From assembly GCF_014656375.1 (NCBI RefSeq), contig NZ_BNCH01000004.1, positions 248,001 through 312,000 on the forward strand: a DNA stretch of 64,000 nucleotides, given 5' to 3'. Each line of letters starts with the position of its first letter. Positions within the stretch are counted from its first letter, which is position 1. A program made the translations under genes and the position numbers. This DNA comes from Aliiroseovarius zhejiangensis (GTDB taxonomy: Bacteria; Pseudomonadota; Alphaproteobacteria; Rhodobacterales; Rhodobacteraceae). Below the pieces are notes generated by a model. That model was not told where the DNA came from and ran no database searches. It saw nothing but the letters and a program-made list of their open reading frames with translations. Positions 34,755 through 43,848 of the stretch are shown here, piece after piece.

Positions 34755-35000
34755 ATGCCTACCGGTAACCAACCCATGATGGACTCCAACTTCCAATCCG
34801 AGCCTTTGCGGCTCAACGATCTGATCGACGATCTGGTCGCGCGGCATGGCATGTGGCGTGTCGTCCGCGTCCTGATTGCACGAATTGCAAGCCCGCGCGC
34901 CCGGCGACCGCTGACGGACAACCTGTCCGATCACCTGCGGCGGGACATCGGGCTTCCGCCCAGCCACCCTCCACCAAATGTGCCTGAACCGCGATTCTGA
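34755..35000 (+). CDS. DUF1127 family microprotein
   Basis: 81-residue arginine-rich protein. The C-terminal half (VLIARIASPRARRPLTDNLSDHLRRDIGLPP) has the DUF1127 pattern with the L-x-x-D-I-G-L ending. Members in Agrobacterium and Rhodobacter bind RNA or affect small-RNA turnover (for example CcaF1). The start at 34755 has GAGGG upstream; ATGs at 34776 and 34779 are alternatives. A second, related gene lies 106 bases downstream. Confidence 0.7.
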   Translation: MPTGNQPMMDSNFQSEPLRLNDLIDDLVARHGMWRVVRVLIARIASPRARRPLTDNLSDHLRRDIGLPPSHPPPNVPEPRF

Positions 35001-35008
35001 TCAATCAG

Positions 35009-35030
35009 CCCCGCAGTTCCGGCTGCGGGG
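35009..35030 (+). terminator. Stable hairpin after the first DUF1127 gene
   Basis: 8-bp stem CCCCGCAG/CTGCGGGG with loop TTCCGG, 8 bases after the stop. There is no T tract, so it may protect the mRNA 3' end rather than terminate efficiently. Confidence 0.6.
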
Positions 35031-35047
35031 CAGCGTTCAGAAAACGT

Positions 35048-35078
35048 TTGACCTCAAGTCAGGTTGAGGTCCGACAAG
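35048..35078 (+). promoter_or_regulatory. SoxR-box-like promoter element
   Basis: The dyad CCTCAAGTCAGGTTGAGG (35053-35070) matches the SoxR operator core CCTCAA-N6-TTGAGG. As in SoxR targets it sits in a 19-base spacer between a -35 (TTGACC, 35048-35053) and a weak -10 (GACAAG, 35073-35078), the over-long spacing MerR-type activators correct. It lies about 30 bases before the second DUF1127 gene. No soxR gene is in the window. Confidence 0.6.
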
Positions 35079-35106
35079 ACATGATCATCGCAACAGGAGA
35101 TCGAAA

Positions 35107-35340
35107 ATGACCGACACATTGTCCCTTCCGCCCCGCCCTCGAAAAACACCTTTTCGGCTTGAGGCGACACTGGTCGGCCTGATCCGCAGGCATGGCCGGT
35201 GGCGTGTGATCCGAGCTGCCCTGTTCGCCCGACCTCGCCGGCCGCTGTATCTGGATGATCTGCCTCCCGGCCTTCGCCGCGACATGGGGCTTCCCGCGGA
35301 TGGGCGCGCCAAGGCTCATCCCTGGCACGACCTGCGTTAG
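35107..35340 (+). CDS. DUF1127-like microprotein, second copy
   Basis: 77-residue arginine-rich protein, a paralogue of the preceding one: both share a stretch of L-I-x-R-H-G-x-W-R-V-[VI]-R followed by R-R-P-L and L-x-x-L-R-R-D-[MI]-G-L-P. AGGAG is 7 bases before the ATG. The upstream SoxR-box-like dyad suggests induction by redox-active compounds. Confidence 0.72.
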   Translation: MTDTLSLPPRPRKTPFRLEATLVGLIRRHGRWRVIRAALFARPRRPLYLDDLPPGLRRDMGLPADGRAKAHPWHDLR

Positions 35341-35395
35341 GCGGCGCGCTTCGGTGCGCAGCCAAACGTCTGAACGCTTGCCAGAGGCCCCCAAA

Positions 35396-36289
35396 ATGCT
35401 TAGACGCCCGCTCATGACCGATCTCATGCCCGACCAATTGGACGACATTCATCCGCTGTTTCACGGCGCGCCTTCCAGCACCGAGTTCAAGAAGCTGCGC
35501 AAGCGTATCATACGCAATGTGCGCGAGGCGCTGGACCAATATGGGATGGTCGAGCGCGGGGCGAAATGGCTGGTCTGTCTGTCTGGTGGCAAGGACAGCT
35601 ACACGATGCTGGCCGCCCTGCACGAGCTGCAATGGCGGGGTGTCTTGCCGGTCGAGTTGCTGGCCTGCAATCTCGATCAGGGCCAACCGGGCTTTCCCGC
35701 GACCGTCCTGCCCGAGTTTCTGCAAAAGATGCAGGTGCCACACCGGATCGAATACGAAGACACCTATTCCATCGTGATGGACAAGATACCGCAAGGCCGC
35801 ACCTTCTGTTCGCTCTGCTCGCGTCTGCGCCGGGGAAACCTTTATCGGATCGCGCGTGAAGAAGGCTGTTCCGCCGTGGTGTTAGGCCATCACCGCGATG
35901 ATATTCTGGAGACTTTCTTCATGAACCTGTTTCACGGCGGACGGCTGGCCACAATGCCGCCGAAGCTCGTGAACGAAGAAGGCGACCTGTTCGTCTATCG
36001 CCCCCTTGCCCATGTGGCCGAGGAGGATTGCGAAAGATTCGCGACCCAGATGAACTATCCCATCATTCCCTGTGACCTGTGCGGCTCGCAGGACGGATTG
36101 CAGCGTCAGCAGGTGAAAAAGATCCTAGACGGGTGGGAGGCCAACTTTCCCGGCCGTCGCCAGATCATGTTCAAGGCCTTGATGAACACGCGCCCCAGCC
36201 ACCTTCTTGATCCGCAACTGTTTGATTTCAAAGACCTGACGCTGGCGACAGCGCAGGATGCGGACAGCGATACAAACAATTCGCGGTAA
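35396..36289 (+). CDS. ttcA: tRNA 2-thiocytidine(32) synthetase TtcA
   Basis: 297-residue PP-loop ATPase that thiolates cytidine 32 of certain tRNAs using a 4Fe-4S cluster. SGGKDS at 63-68 is the PP-loop; cluster cysteines are C138-SL-C141 and C226 or C229 in [13 protein letters not shown] and [14 protein letters not shown] are family blocks. Start 35396 has AGAGG upstream; ATG 35414 is possible. It is separate from the DUF1127 genes by 55 bases. Confidence 0.93.
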   Translation: MLRRPLMTDLMPDQLDDIHPLFHGAPSSTEFKKLRKRIIRNVREALDQYGMVERGAKWLVCLSGGKDSYTMLAALHELQWRGVLPVELLACNLDQGQPGFPATVLPEFLQKMQVPHRIEYEDTYSIVMDKIPQGRTFCSLCSRLRRGNLYRIAREEGCSAVVLGHHRDDILETFFMNLFHGGRLATMPPKLVNEEGDLFVYRPLAHVAEEDCERFATQMNYPIIPCDLCGSQDGLQRQQVKKILDGWEANFPGRRQIMFKALMNTRPSHLLDPQLFDFKDLTLATAQDADSDTNNSR

Positions 36290-36303
36290 TATTCCGTCGT
36301 TCA

Positions 36304-36319
36304 TTAACCTCTGATTGAC
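36304..36319 (+). promoter_or_regulatory. Possible CtrA-binding site, one mismatch
   Basis: TTAA-N7-TTGAC resembles the CtrA box TTAA-N7-TTAAC with one change, 85 bases before the EAL-protein start. CtrA controls motility and c-di-GMP genes in many alphaproteobacteria, so the position is plausible but the match is weak evidence. Confidence 0.3.
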
Positions 36320-36403
36320 CACACGTTCCTACTTTGTCCCAAGGCAAGGGGTGCCGACGCGTTGCCGCCTTGCACGTATGACGCGCGACAAAAGGAACCT
36401 GTC

Positions 36404-37936
36404 ATGGCGATCGTTCAGGGTGCTGAGCAAGTGAAATCAAGTATTCGCGCGGTCTTGAAGGCTCCGCATCTGGCGGCATTCCTGCCCGCCACGATGATCT
36501 TTGCATACTGGTATGGTGGCGAATCCCTGATGGTGCTGGTCGCCATCCTGTTTCCGGGGCTTTTGGCCATTGGCGGCGCGGTGACCCGGCCGGCGACCGC
36601 TTCACCGCGAAGGATCGACGCAGTCACAGGGTTGCCCAAACGGGACAGACTGCTGGAACATCTGGATCGCGGGTTTGAACCCGACGCGGCATTCGAAAAA
36701 TCCTGTCTGGTTCTGGAAATCGACGATTTCGAGAAGCTGACTCAGCAACTCGGTCGTGCGGGAACCGAACATATCTGCCGCACCGTCTCAGACCGGCTGC
36801 GGTCCGCGCTGCGCGAATCCGACCTGATCTGTGCGCTTGAGGCAGGCCGGTTTGGCCTGTCGATCGACAAACGCCAACGCGCGGATCTGGAAGCCACGTT
36901 GCAACTGGCCGCCCGCCTTCAAGCCACGGTCAGCGAACCGATTTCGCTGGAACAGACACGCGTCCTGCTGTCGTCCTGCATTGGCTTCGCATTGCCCGGA
37001 CGCGCACCCGGGGCAAGCGGCGATGCGCTTCTGGCCGCTGCCGAAAGCGCGCTGTCCGTCGCAACGCAGGCTGGGCCGGGGTCGATTCGCGCCTATTCCA
37101 ACGGCATGGCGCCACGTGTCGGGCGCGTCGAACACAATCGCGAAGCGTTGCTTCGCGCTTTGGATGAAGGCCAGATAGCACCCTGGTTTCAGCCCCAGGT
37201 CTGCGTGAAAACCGGTCGCCTTACCGGGTGCGAAGCGCTGGCTCGCTGGCAGCACCCGACAATGGGATTGATCGCCCCCGGTGCATTTCTGCCAGCGATC
37301 GCCAAGGCGGGTCTGTTGGAGCGACTGGGTGAAGTCGTACTGTACGGCGCGCTGTCCGCCCTGCGTGACTGGGATCGGGAAGGGCTGACCGTTCCAACCG
37401 TGGCAATCAATGTCTCGGCCGAAGAACTGAACAATCCCTGCCTGAGCGACAAGATCAGGTGGGAACTGGATCGATTCGACATCGCCTCATCGCGTCTAGT
37501 GGTCGAGATTCTCGAGGATGTGATCACCCAAACCGAAGACGATATCGCGATCCACAACGTCAACGCCCTGGCCGAGATTGGATGCAAGATAGACCTCGAC
37601 GATTTTGGCACCGGCAACGCCGCCATCGCCAGCATCGCCCGGTTCAACGTGCACCGGATCAAGATCGACCGCTCGTTCGTGACCCATATCGACAGCGATG
37701 CTGACCAGCAGAACATGTTTTCGGCCATCCTGACCATTGCGAACCAATTGAAGGTCGGCACGGTGGCCGAAGGCGTCGAAACACATGCCGAGCACGCGAT
37801 GCTGGTCAAACTGGGTTGCGATCACGCGCAAGGTTATTCGATTGCCAAGCCGATGCCGGCCGCCGCGTTTCCGGAATGGGTACTTGGGCGGGGCCAAAAC
37901 CAGGCGACAGAACAGGACATCCCCAAACTTGCCTGA
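36404..37936 (+). CDS. c-di-GMP phosphodiesterase: TM + degenerate GGDEF + EAL
   Basis: 510-residue signalling protein. Two hydrophobic segments at about 25-37 and 41-60 anchor it. The GGDEF domain (about 70-235) keeps DAVTGLPKR but has EAGRF (146-150) where GGDEF should be, so diguanylate cyclase activity is lost. The EAL domain (about 245-500) is intact: E277-A-L, NVSAEEL, E369, D399-D-FGTG, K420-x-D, AEGVET and QGYSIAKP, so it should hydrolyse c-di-GMP. AAGGA precedes ATG 36404. Between ttcA and yidC, in its own transcription unit. Confidence 0.9.
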   Translation: MAIVQGAEQVKSSIRAVLKAPHLAAFLPATMIFAYWYGGESLMVLVAILFPGLLAIGGAVTRPATASPRRIDAVTGLPKRDRLLEHLDRGFEPDAAFEKSCLVLEIDDFEKLTQQLGRAGTEHICRTVSDRLRSALRESDLICALEAGRFGLSIDKRQRADLEATLQLAARLQATVSEPISLEQTRVLLSSCIGFALPGRAPGASGDALLAAAESALSVATQAGPGSIRAYSNGMAPRVGRVEHNREALLRALDEGQIAPWFQPQVCVKTGRLTGCEALARWQHPTMGLIAPGAFLPAIAKAGLLERLGEVVLYGALSALRDWDREGLTVPTVAINVSAEELNNPCLSDKIRWELDRFDIASSRLVVEILEDVITQTEDDIAIHNVNALAEIGCKIDLDDFGTGNAAIASIARFNVHRIKIDRSFVTHIDSDADQQNMFSAILTIANQLKVGTVAEGVETHAEHAMLVKLGCDHAQGYSIAKPMPAAAFPEWVLGRGQNQATEQDIPKLA

Positions 37937-38044
37937 GGCAGCGATCCTCAAGATTGCGCGCGCCCTGCGCCCTAAAACTGCTTGACCTTTTGCGCCCTGC
38001 CCTGTTGAACCACTCTGACCGAAATTGATGAGTGGTAGGCCCCG

Positions 38045-39856
38045 ATGGACGACCAGAACAAGAACCTGATCCTCGCAACAGTGCTGAGTTTTCTCGTCAT
38101 CACTGGATGGATGATCATGTTTCCACCGGCGGATCCCATCGAAAGCCCCGCACCGACCGAACAAACATCCGCCGAAGGTCAGGTCGTCCCGACATTGCCC
38201 GACAGCGACGGCGCATCGGCCCCGGCGGCGACCACCGCTGATGTTTCCGCCGAACAGGCCAATGTCGGTCGTGTCGAGATTGACACGCCGGAACTGTCCG
38301 GGTCGATTTCGCTTCTGGGTGGGCGACTGGATGATCTGAAGCTGAAGGATTACCACGTCGAACTGTCGAAAGAGAGCGATATCGTCAAACTGCTGCGCCC
38401 CACCGGCGAGGCGGAAGCCTACTATGCGCTTTATGGCTGGACGCCCGGCGGACAGACCGCTTTGGAAGACGTGCCGGGTCCGACGACGGTCTGGTCGGTT
38501 GAAACCGGCAACACGCTGACCCCCGAAACCCCGGTGACCCTGCGCTGGGACAATGGCAAAGGCCTGATCTTCCGCCGCACCATATCGGTTGACGAGAACT
38601 TCATGTTCACCATCAACCAGTCTGTCGAAAATACAAGCTCCACCCCCCACCGCATGGCCCCTTATGGCGTGCTTGCGCGTCATGGCGAACCCTCGAACCT
38701 CAAGGGGTTCTTCATCCTGCACGAAGGCGTCATACGCCAGGTCGACAAAGAGCTTGAGGAAACCGACTATTCCGACGTCGCCGACCTGTCCTTCGACGAG
38801 CGCGAAGGCGCAAAAGCCGATGTGGCACAGGTCGAGGAAAACGGCTGGATCGGGTTTACCGACCATTACTGGATGACCACGCTGATCCCCGAACCCGGCC
38901 AGGGGTTTACATCGGTGGTGCGCTATGCCGAGAAATCGGACATCTATCAGACCCAGATCAGGATGCCGACACAGGATGTTGTCCCCGGTGCGACAGCCAG
39001 CGTCGAAACCCGGCTATTTGCCGGTGCCAAGGAATGGGAGACCATTCGCGCCTATCAGAACGAGGATGGCATCCATCGCTTCATCGACTCGATCGACTGG
39101 GGCTGGTTCTTCTTCCTGACCAAACCTATTTTCGCGGTGCTGCATTGGTTGAACGCCGTGATCGGCAATATGGGCTGGGCCATCATCGGCCTGACCCTCG
39201 TGATCAAGGCGATCCTGTTCCCGCTGGCGTACAAATCCTATGTCTCGATGGCGAAGATGAAAGAACTTCAGCCCGAGATGGAAAAACTGAAGGATCGTGC
39301 CGGTGACGACCGTGCTAAGCTTCAGCAGGAAATGATGGAGCTTTACAAGAAGGAAAAGGTCAATCCGGCCTCGGGCTGTCTGCCGATCCTGCTGCAAATC
39401 CCGATCTTCTTCTCGCTCTACAAAGTGATTTTTGTCACGCTGGAGTTGCGGCACGCGCCCTGGATCGGTTGGATCAAGGATTTGTCGGCGCCCGATCCAA
39501 GCTCGATCCTGAACCTGTTCGGTCTGTTGCCCTATGCCGCGCCCAGCCCCGACAGCCTGTTGGCCATCGTGTCACTGGGTGTGTTGCCGATCATCCTTGG
39601 TATCTCGATGTGGCTGCAACAGAAGCTGAACCCGGCGCCCACCGATCCGACGCAGGCGATGATCTTTGCATGGATGCCATGGGTGTTCATGTTCATGCTG
39701 GGCCAGTTTGCCTCGGGTTTGGTGATCTACTGGATTGCGAACAACACGATCACCTTCGTGCAGCAATACACGATTATGCGCAGTCACGGTCACAAACCCG
39801 ATGTGCTGGGTAACGTGCTGAAAACCTTCAAGCGCAAGTCGAAGGATGCGGGCTGA
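38045..39856 (+). CDS. yidC: Membrane protein insertase YidC
   Basis: 603-residue inner-membrane insertase/chaperone for membrane proteins, acting alone or with Sec. N-terminal signal-anchor (residues about 8-24), a large periplasmic beta domain (about 75-345), then the conserved five-helix core with the helical-hairpin cytoplasmic loop (MAKMKELQPEMEKLKDRAGD) and NPASGCLPILLQIPIFFSLYKV. Its stop overlaps the MOSC gene (TGATG). The insert of ~3.6 kb between yidD and yidC departs from the common tight cluster. Confidence 0.96.
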   Translation: MDDQNKNLILATVLSFLVITGWMIMFPPADPIESPAPTEQTSAEGQVVPTLPDSDGASAPAATTADVSAEQANVGRVEIDTPELSGSISLLGGRLDDLKLKDYHVELSKESDIVKLLRPTGEAEAYYALYGWTPGGQTALEDVPGPTTVWSVETGNTLTPETPVTLRWDNGKGLIFRRTISVDENFMFTINQSVENTSSTPHRMAPYGVLARHGEPSNLKGFFILHEGVIRQVDKELEETDYSDVADLSFDEREGAKADVAQVEENGWIGFTDHYWMTTLIPEPGQGFTSVVRYAEKSDIYQTQIRMPTQDVVPGATASVETRLFAGAKEWETIRAYQNEDGIHRFIDSIDWGWFFFLTKPIFAVLHWLNAVIGNMGWAIIGLTLVIKAILFPLAYKSYVSMAKMKELQPEMEKLKDRAGDDRAKLQQEMMELYKKEKVNPASGCLPILLQIPIFFSLYKVIFVTLELRHAPWIGWIKDLSAPDPSSILNLFGLLPYAAPSPDSLLAIVSLGVLPIILGISMWLQQKLNPAPTDPTQAMIFAWMPWVFMFMLGQFASGLVIYWIANNTITFVQQYTIMRSHGHKPDVLGNVLKTFKRKSKDAG

Positions 39857-40608
39857 TGGCGTATGTCGCCGAAATCTGGCGACATCCGATCAAGTCGCAC
39901 GGGCGTGAGGCGCTGTTGAACGTAACCCTGAGGGCAGGCGAATGCCTGCCCTTTGATCGTCACTGGGCTGTCGCCCATGATGCCGCACGGATCGAAGACC
40001 CCGATCAATGGGCATCCTGTTCAAATTTCTCGCGCGGGGCAAAAGCACCGTTGCTGATGGCGCTTGACGCACAGTTTGACCGTGCAAGCAACACGATCAC
40101 GCTGACCCACCCGGCCAAACCTGGCATCACTTTCAACCCCGACCGCTTGGAAGACCACCCGCGCTTTATCGAGTGGATCACACCGCTTTGTCCGACAAAT
40201 CGCGCCGCACCCGCACGTATCGTCAAGGCCGACCGGGGGATGACGGATACCGGTTTTCCTTCAGTCTCGTTGATCAACCTGGCCTCGCACGCCGCCGTTG
40301 AGGCCCAGATTGGGCAGGCATTGTCGCCGTTGCGTTGGCGCGGGAACCTGTGTCTTGCCGGGTTGAGCGCATGGGACGAGAAAGGCTGGATCGGCAAGCG
40401 CATCCGCGTGGGCGAGATTGAAATGGACATCCGCGAGGAAATCACCCGCTGTCTTGCCACCACCGCCAATCCGAACACCGGGGAGCGTGATGCCGATACA
40501 CTGGGCGCGCTCGAACAAGGTTGGGGCCATCAAGAATTTGGCGTTTACGGCTACGTGACCAAGCCGGGTGCCATTCACATCGACAGCCCGGTTGAGGTTA
40601 TCAAATGA
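39856..40608 (+). CDS. MOSC domain-containing protein
   Basis: 250-residue MOSC (Moco sulfurase C-terminal-like) protein. N-terminal beta-barrel segment IWRHPIKSHG and the conserved C in TRCLATTANPNTGERD mark the domain, which relays sulfur to metal-sulfur clusters or, in some members, forms mitochondrial-type amidoxime-reducing complexes. Specific substrate unknown. Translationally coupled to yidC (TGATG) and to engB (ATGA). Confidence 0.87.
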   Translation: MAYVAEIWRHPIKSHGREALLNVTLRAGECLPFDRHWAVAHDAARIEDPDQWASCSNFSRGAKAPLLMALDAQFDRASNTITLTHPAKPGITFNPDRLEDHPRFIEWITPLCPTNRAAPARIVKADRGMTDTGFPSVSLINLASHAAVEAQIGQALSPLRWRGNLCLAGLSAWDEKGWIGKRIRVGEIEMDIREEITRCLATTANPNTGERDADTLGALEQGWGHQEFGVYGYVTKPGAIHIDSPVEVIK

Positions 40609-41258
40609 ACCAACTTCCCTTCCCCCTTGCAGAAGACCCTGATCCGCAGGAACGCGAGGCCGGGCGCCTGCTGTTTGCCGCGGAAACCGACTTTCTGAAA
40701 GGCGTCGTGGCGATGGACGGGTTGCCCGCGCCCGACCGGGTCGAGGTTTGCTTTGCTGGCCGGTCAAATGTAGGTAAATCCAGCCTTATCAATGCCTTGA
40801 CCGGGCGAAAAGGGTTGGCGCGTGCGTCCAACACCCCAGGCCGCACGCAAGAGATCAACTTTTTCACCACCACCAACGGACCCTATCTTGTGGACCTTCC
40901 GGGCTATGGCTATGCCAACGCCCCCGTGAAGGTGGTCGAGAAATGGCAGCGGCTTCTGAAGTCCTATCTTTCAGGTCGCCAGAACCTGCGCCGCGCCTTC
41001 GTTCTGATCGACGCGCGTCATGGTGTTAAAACCGTGGACGAAGACATCATGACCCTGCTGGACAAGTCCGCCGTGACCTTCCAGGCGGTGCTGACAAAGG
41101 CCGACAAGGTGAAAGAGAAAGACCGCGAGAAGGTGCTGGCGCAGGTGCGCAAGGCCTTGTCGAAGCACCCGGCAGCCTTTCCCGAACTTGTGCTGACCTC
41201 GTCTGACAAAGGCGACGGGATCGAAACCTTGCGGGCCATTATCGCAACGCTGGACTGA
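40605..41258 (+). CDS. engB: Ribosome biogenesis GTPase EngB/YsxC
   Basis: 217-residue essential GTPase for 50S assembly. G1 GRSNVGKSS, G2 region TPGRTQEINFF, G3 DLPGYGYA, G4 TKADK and G5 SSDK are visible. Starts on an ATGA overlap with the MOSC gene, giving a yidC-MOSC-engB operon. Convergent with the SDR gene (8 bases between stops). Confidence 0.95.
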   Translation: MNQLPFPLAEDPDPQEREAGRLLFAAETDFLKGVVAMDGLPAPDRVEVCFAGRSNVGKSSLINALTGRKGLARASNTPGRTQEINFFTTTNGPYLVDLPGYGYANAPVKVVEKWQRLLKSYLSGRQNLRRAFVLIDARHGVKTVDEDIMTLLDKSAVTFQAVLTKADKVKEKDREKVLAQVRKALSKHPAAFPELVLTSSDKGDGIETLRAIIATLD

Positions 41259-41266
41259 TCCGACGG

Positions 41267-42001
41267 TCAGACGTGTTGCGCGCCGTTCACCTCAATCTCG
41301 GCGCCCGATATATACGAGCTTTCCGGCGAGCACAGGAAATAGATCGCGGCGGCAACCTCTTCCGGTTGGCCAAGGCGCTGCAGCGGCAGTTTGCGCACAA
41401 TCTTGTCGGTGCCGGGTGACAGGATCGAGGTTTCGACCTCACCGGGCGCAATCGCGTTCACCCGCACGCCCATGGGGCCGAAATCATGCGCCATCTCGCG
41501 GGTCAGGGCCGCCAGCGCCGCTTTGGATGTGGCATAGGCCGCGCCGGCAAAAGGGTGCACCCGCGACCCCGCGATCGAGGTGACATTGACGACCGCCCCT
41601 TTCGCCGCGGCCAGTTCGTCTTTCAGGCCCCGGGCCAACACGACCGAGGCGAAGAAGTTTACATGGAAGACTTTGCCCCAATCCATCAGGTCGGTGTTCA
41701 ACGTGTTCAGCCGCGATCCGTTTGGCCCCTTGGGGGACACGCCCGCATTGTTGACCAGCGCATCCAGCTTTCCATCCAGCTTTTCCTGAATGACCCCAAC
41801 CGCGTTGATCGTATCGGCAGGGTCGGACAGGTCCAGTTGCACATGATCCTTGCCGGTTCCGCCCCAGGGGCATTCTTCGGGGATGGCATGGCGTGAACAG
41901 GTGATGACCCGCCAACCTTCGCGGTTGAACCGGCGCACAGTGGCGTGGCCGATGCCCCGGCTGGCCCCGGTCAGCAAAAGGGTTTTTTGTCGCTCGGCCA
42001 T
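41267..42001 (-). CDS. Short-chain dehydrogenase/reductase
   Basis: 244-residue classical SDR. Cofactor motif TGASRGIG (11-18), NNAG, catalytic S in SIAGSR and Y-x-x-x-K in YATSK, and the C-terminal [19 protein letters not shown]-type substrate end. Probably NAD(P)-dependent ketone/alcohol conversion, substrate unknown. The start at 42001 fits the nucleotide fold; the open frame to 42073 adds no recognisable sequence. Divergent from argB (116 bases). Confidence 0.87.
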   Translation of the reverse strand: MAERQKTLLLTGASRGIGHATVRRFNREGWRVITCSRHAIPEECPWGGTGKDHVQLDLSDPADTINAVGVIQEKLDGKLDALVNNAGVSPKGPNGSRLNTLNTDLMDWGKVFHVNFFASVVLARGLKDELAAAKGAVVNVTSIAGSRVHPFAGAAYATSKAALAALTREMAHDFGPMGVRVNAIAPGEVETSILSPGTDKIVRKLPLQRLGQPEEVAAAIYFLCSPESSYISGAEIEVNGAQHV

Positions 42002-42117
42002 GGTGGGTATCCCGTTGGTTGGTTTCGCCGCAACCCTATCAGCCCACGGGCAGCGTGCAATGGGCCTTGGCATGGGATGGGCAACACTCTAACACGGTGG
42101 GGCACGAGGAACTAGGA

Positions 42118-42978
42118 ATGAAGACCCAGAACATGAACCGCGATTGGATCGCCACCGCCCGCACTCTGTCTCAGGCTCTGCCCTATTTGCAGCGCTATAC
42201 CGGCGCAACCGTCGTCATCAAGTTCGGCGGAAATGCCATGGGCGACGACGAAGAGATGGCCAGTTTCGCCCGCGACATCGTGCTGATGCGACAGGTGGGT
42301 GTGAAGCCCGTGGTGGTGCATGGTGGCGGGCCGATGATCAACAGGATGCTGGATCGTCTGCAGATCAAAAGCGAGTTCGTGAACGGCAAGCGCGTGACGG
42401 ATGCAGCCACGGTCGAAGTGGTTGAAATGGTCTTGTCCGGTGCCGTCAACAAGCGGATCGTCCAGGCCATCAACGCCGAGGGCGGCAAGGCCGTTGGTCT
42501 GTCCGGCAAAGACGCCCGCCTGGTCACATGCGACCAGACCAACCCAGACCTCGGGTTCGTCGGAACCCCTGCCGAGGTCGACGTGTCCATTCTTCATGAC
42601 CTGGCGGCGACGGAAACCATCCCGGTGATCGCCCCCTTGGGTGTGGGCCGTAACGGCGAGACCTATAATATCAACGGCGACACAATGGCGGGCGCGATCG
42701 CCGCTGGCCTGAAGGCGGATCGCCTGCTTCTGCTGACGGATGTCGAAGGGGTGAAAAACGCCGAAGGCGCGGTTTTGACCCAGCTGACCCCGACGCAAAT
42801 TCGCGAGATGACCGCTTCGGGCGTGATCGCGGGCGGGATGATCCCGAAAACCGAGACCGCTCTGGCAGCGATCGAGGGCGGCGTGCGCGCCGTGGTCATT
42901 CTGGACGGGCGCGCGCCCAATGCCTGTTTGCTGGAACTTTACACAGATCACGGTGCCGGATCGTTGATCCGCGCCTGA
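42118..42978 (+). CDS. argB: Acetylglutamate kinase ArgB
   Basis: 286-residue amino-acid kinase for the second step of arginine synthesis (N-acetylglutamate phosphorylation). [12 protein letters not shown] near residue 31, [13 protein letters not shown], and the C-terminal [27 protein letters not shown] are diagnostic. An AGGAACTAGGA stretch precedes ATG 42118. It belongs to the downstream extension of the rpmH-yidC-engB neighbourhood typical of Rhodobacteraceae. Confidence 0.95.
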   Translation: MKTQNMNRDWIATARTLSQALPYLQRYTGATVVIKFGGNAMGDDEEMASFARDIVLMRQVGVKPVVVHGGGPMINRMLDRLQIKSEFVNGKRVTDAATVEVVEMVLSGAVNKRIVQAINAEGGKAVGLSGKDARLVTCDQTNPDLGFVGTPAEVDVSILHDLAATETIPVIAPLGVGRNGETYNINGDTMAGAIAAGLKADRLLLLTDVEGVKNAEGAVLTQLTPTQIREMTASGVIAGGMIPKTETALAAIEGGVRAVVILDGRAPNACLLELYTDHGAGSLIRA

Positions 42979-43053
42979 ACGCGGACCCGTGGCGTGGGGC
43001 CATGTCGCGCGAATGTGTCTTGCGCTTGGCGGGACAGACCATAAATTCACCGC

Positions 43054-43848
43054 ATGGAATACGAGCTTCTTCTTCGGCTGGGCAGTTTTCTGGGCCTGTT
43101 TGCCCTGTTCGCAATCATCGAGGCCAAAGCGCCCCGTCGCGCCCGCACCCAGCCCCGCCAGACGCGCTGGTTCACCAACCTGTCGATCATCGTGATCGAC
43201 AGCCTGACCCTGCGTCTGATGGCGCTGGTGATGCCGCTGCTGGCGGTTGGTGCCGCACTGGACGCCGAGGCGCAGGGATGGGGCTGGTTCAACAATGTCG
43301 ACCTGCCCGTCTGGGTCGAGGTGATCGCCGCTATCCTGATCCTTGATCTGGCGATCTGGGCGCAGCATGTGATGTTTCACAAGGTGCCCATCCTGTGGCG
43401 CCTGCACCGGGTGCATCATGCTGACCGTGATTTCGACGTGACCACCGCGCTCAGGTTTCACCCGGTCGAGATCGCAGCCTCGATGTTCATCAAGATTGGC
43501 ATGGTCTATCTGCTGGGCGCACCTGCGCTGGGGGTGATCCTGTTCGAAGTGATCCTGAACGGATCAGCCATGTTCAACCATGCCAATATGCGTTTGCCAC
43601 TGGGATTGGACAAATGGCTTCGTCTTGTGTTGGTCACGCCCGACATGCACCGGGTGCACCATTCCATTCACAGAGATGAAACAGACAGCAACTATGGCTT
43701 CTGCTTGTCGGTCTGGGATCGTATGTTCAGAACCTATACGGCACAACCCCGCGACGGGCATGACGACATGGTGATCGGGCTGCAATGGCAAGACGACAAT
43801 CCATCGAAACTGGGCTGGAGCCTGATGCTGCCGTTTCGACGGAGATGA
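43054..43848 (+). CDS. Sterol desaturase/fatty acid hydroxylase family protein
   Basis: 264-residue membrane protein with four to five hydrophobic helices and the di-iron histidine boxes H-x3-H (HVMFH), HRVHH-A, an H in the FNHAN segment and HRVHHSIHRDE. The family uses O2 to hydroxylate or desaturate lipids. The ligand set is complete, so it should be active. Its stop overlaps the ferredoxin-like gene as ATGA, which could supply electrons. Confidence 0.87.
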   Translation: MEYELLLRLGSFLGLFALFAIIEAKAPRRARTQPRQTRWFTNLSIIVIDSLTLRLMALVMPLLAVGAALDAEAQGWGWFNNVDLPVWVEVIAAILILDLAIWAQHVMFHKVPILWRLHRVHHADRDFDVTTALRFHPVEIAASMFIKIGMVYLLGAPALGVILFEVILNGSAMFNHANMRLPLGLDKWLRLVLVTPDMHRVHHSIHRDETDSNYGFCLSVWDRMFRTYTAQPRDGHDDMVIGLQWQDDNPSKLGWSLMLPFRRR

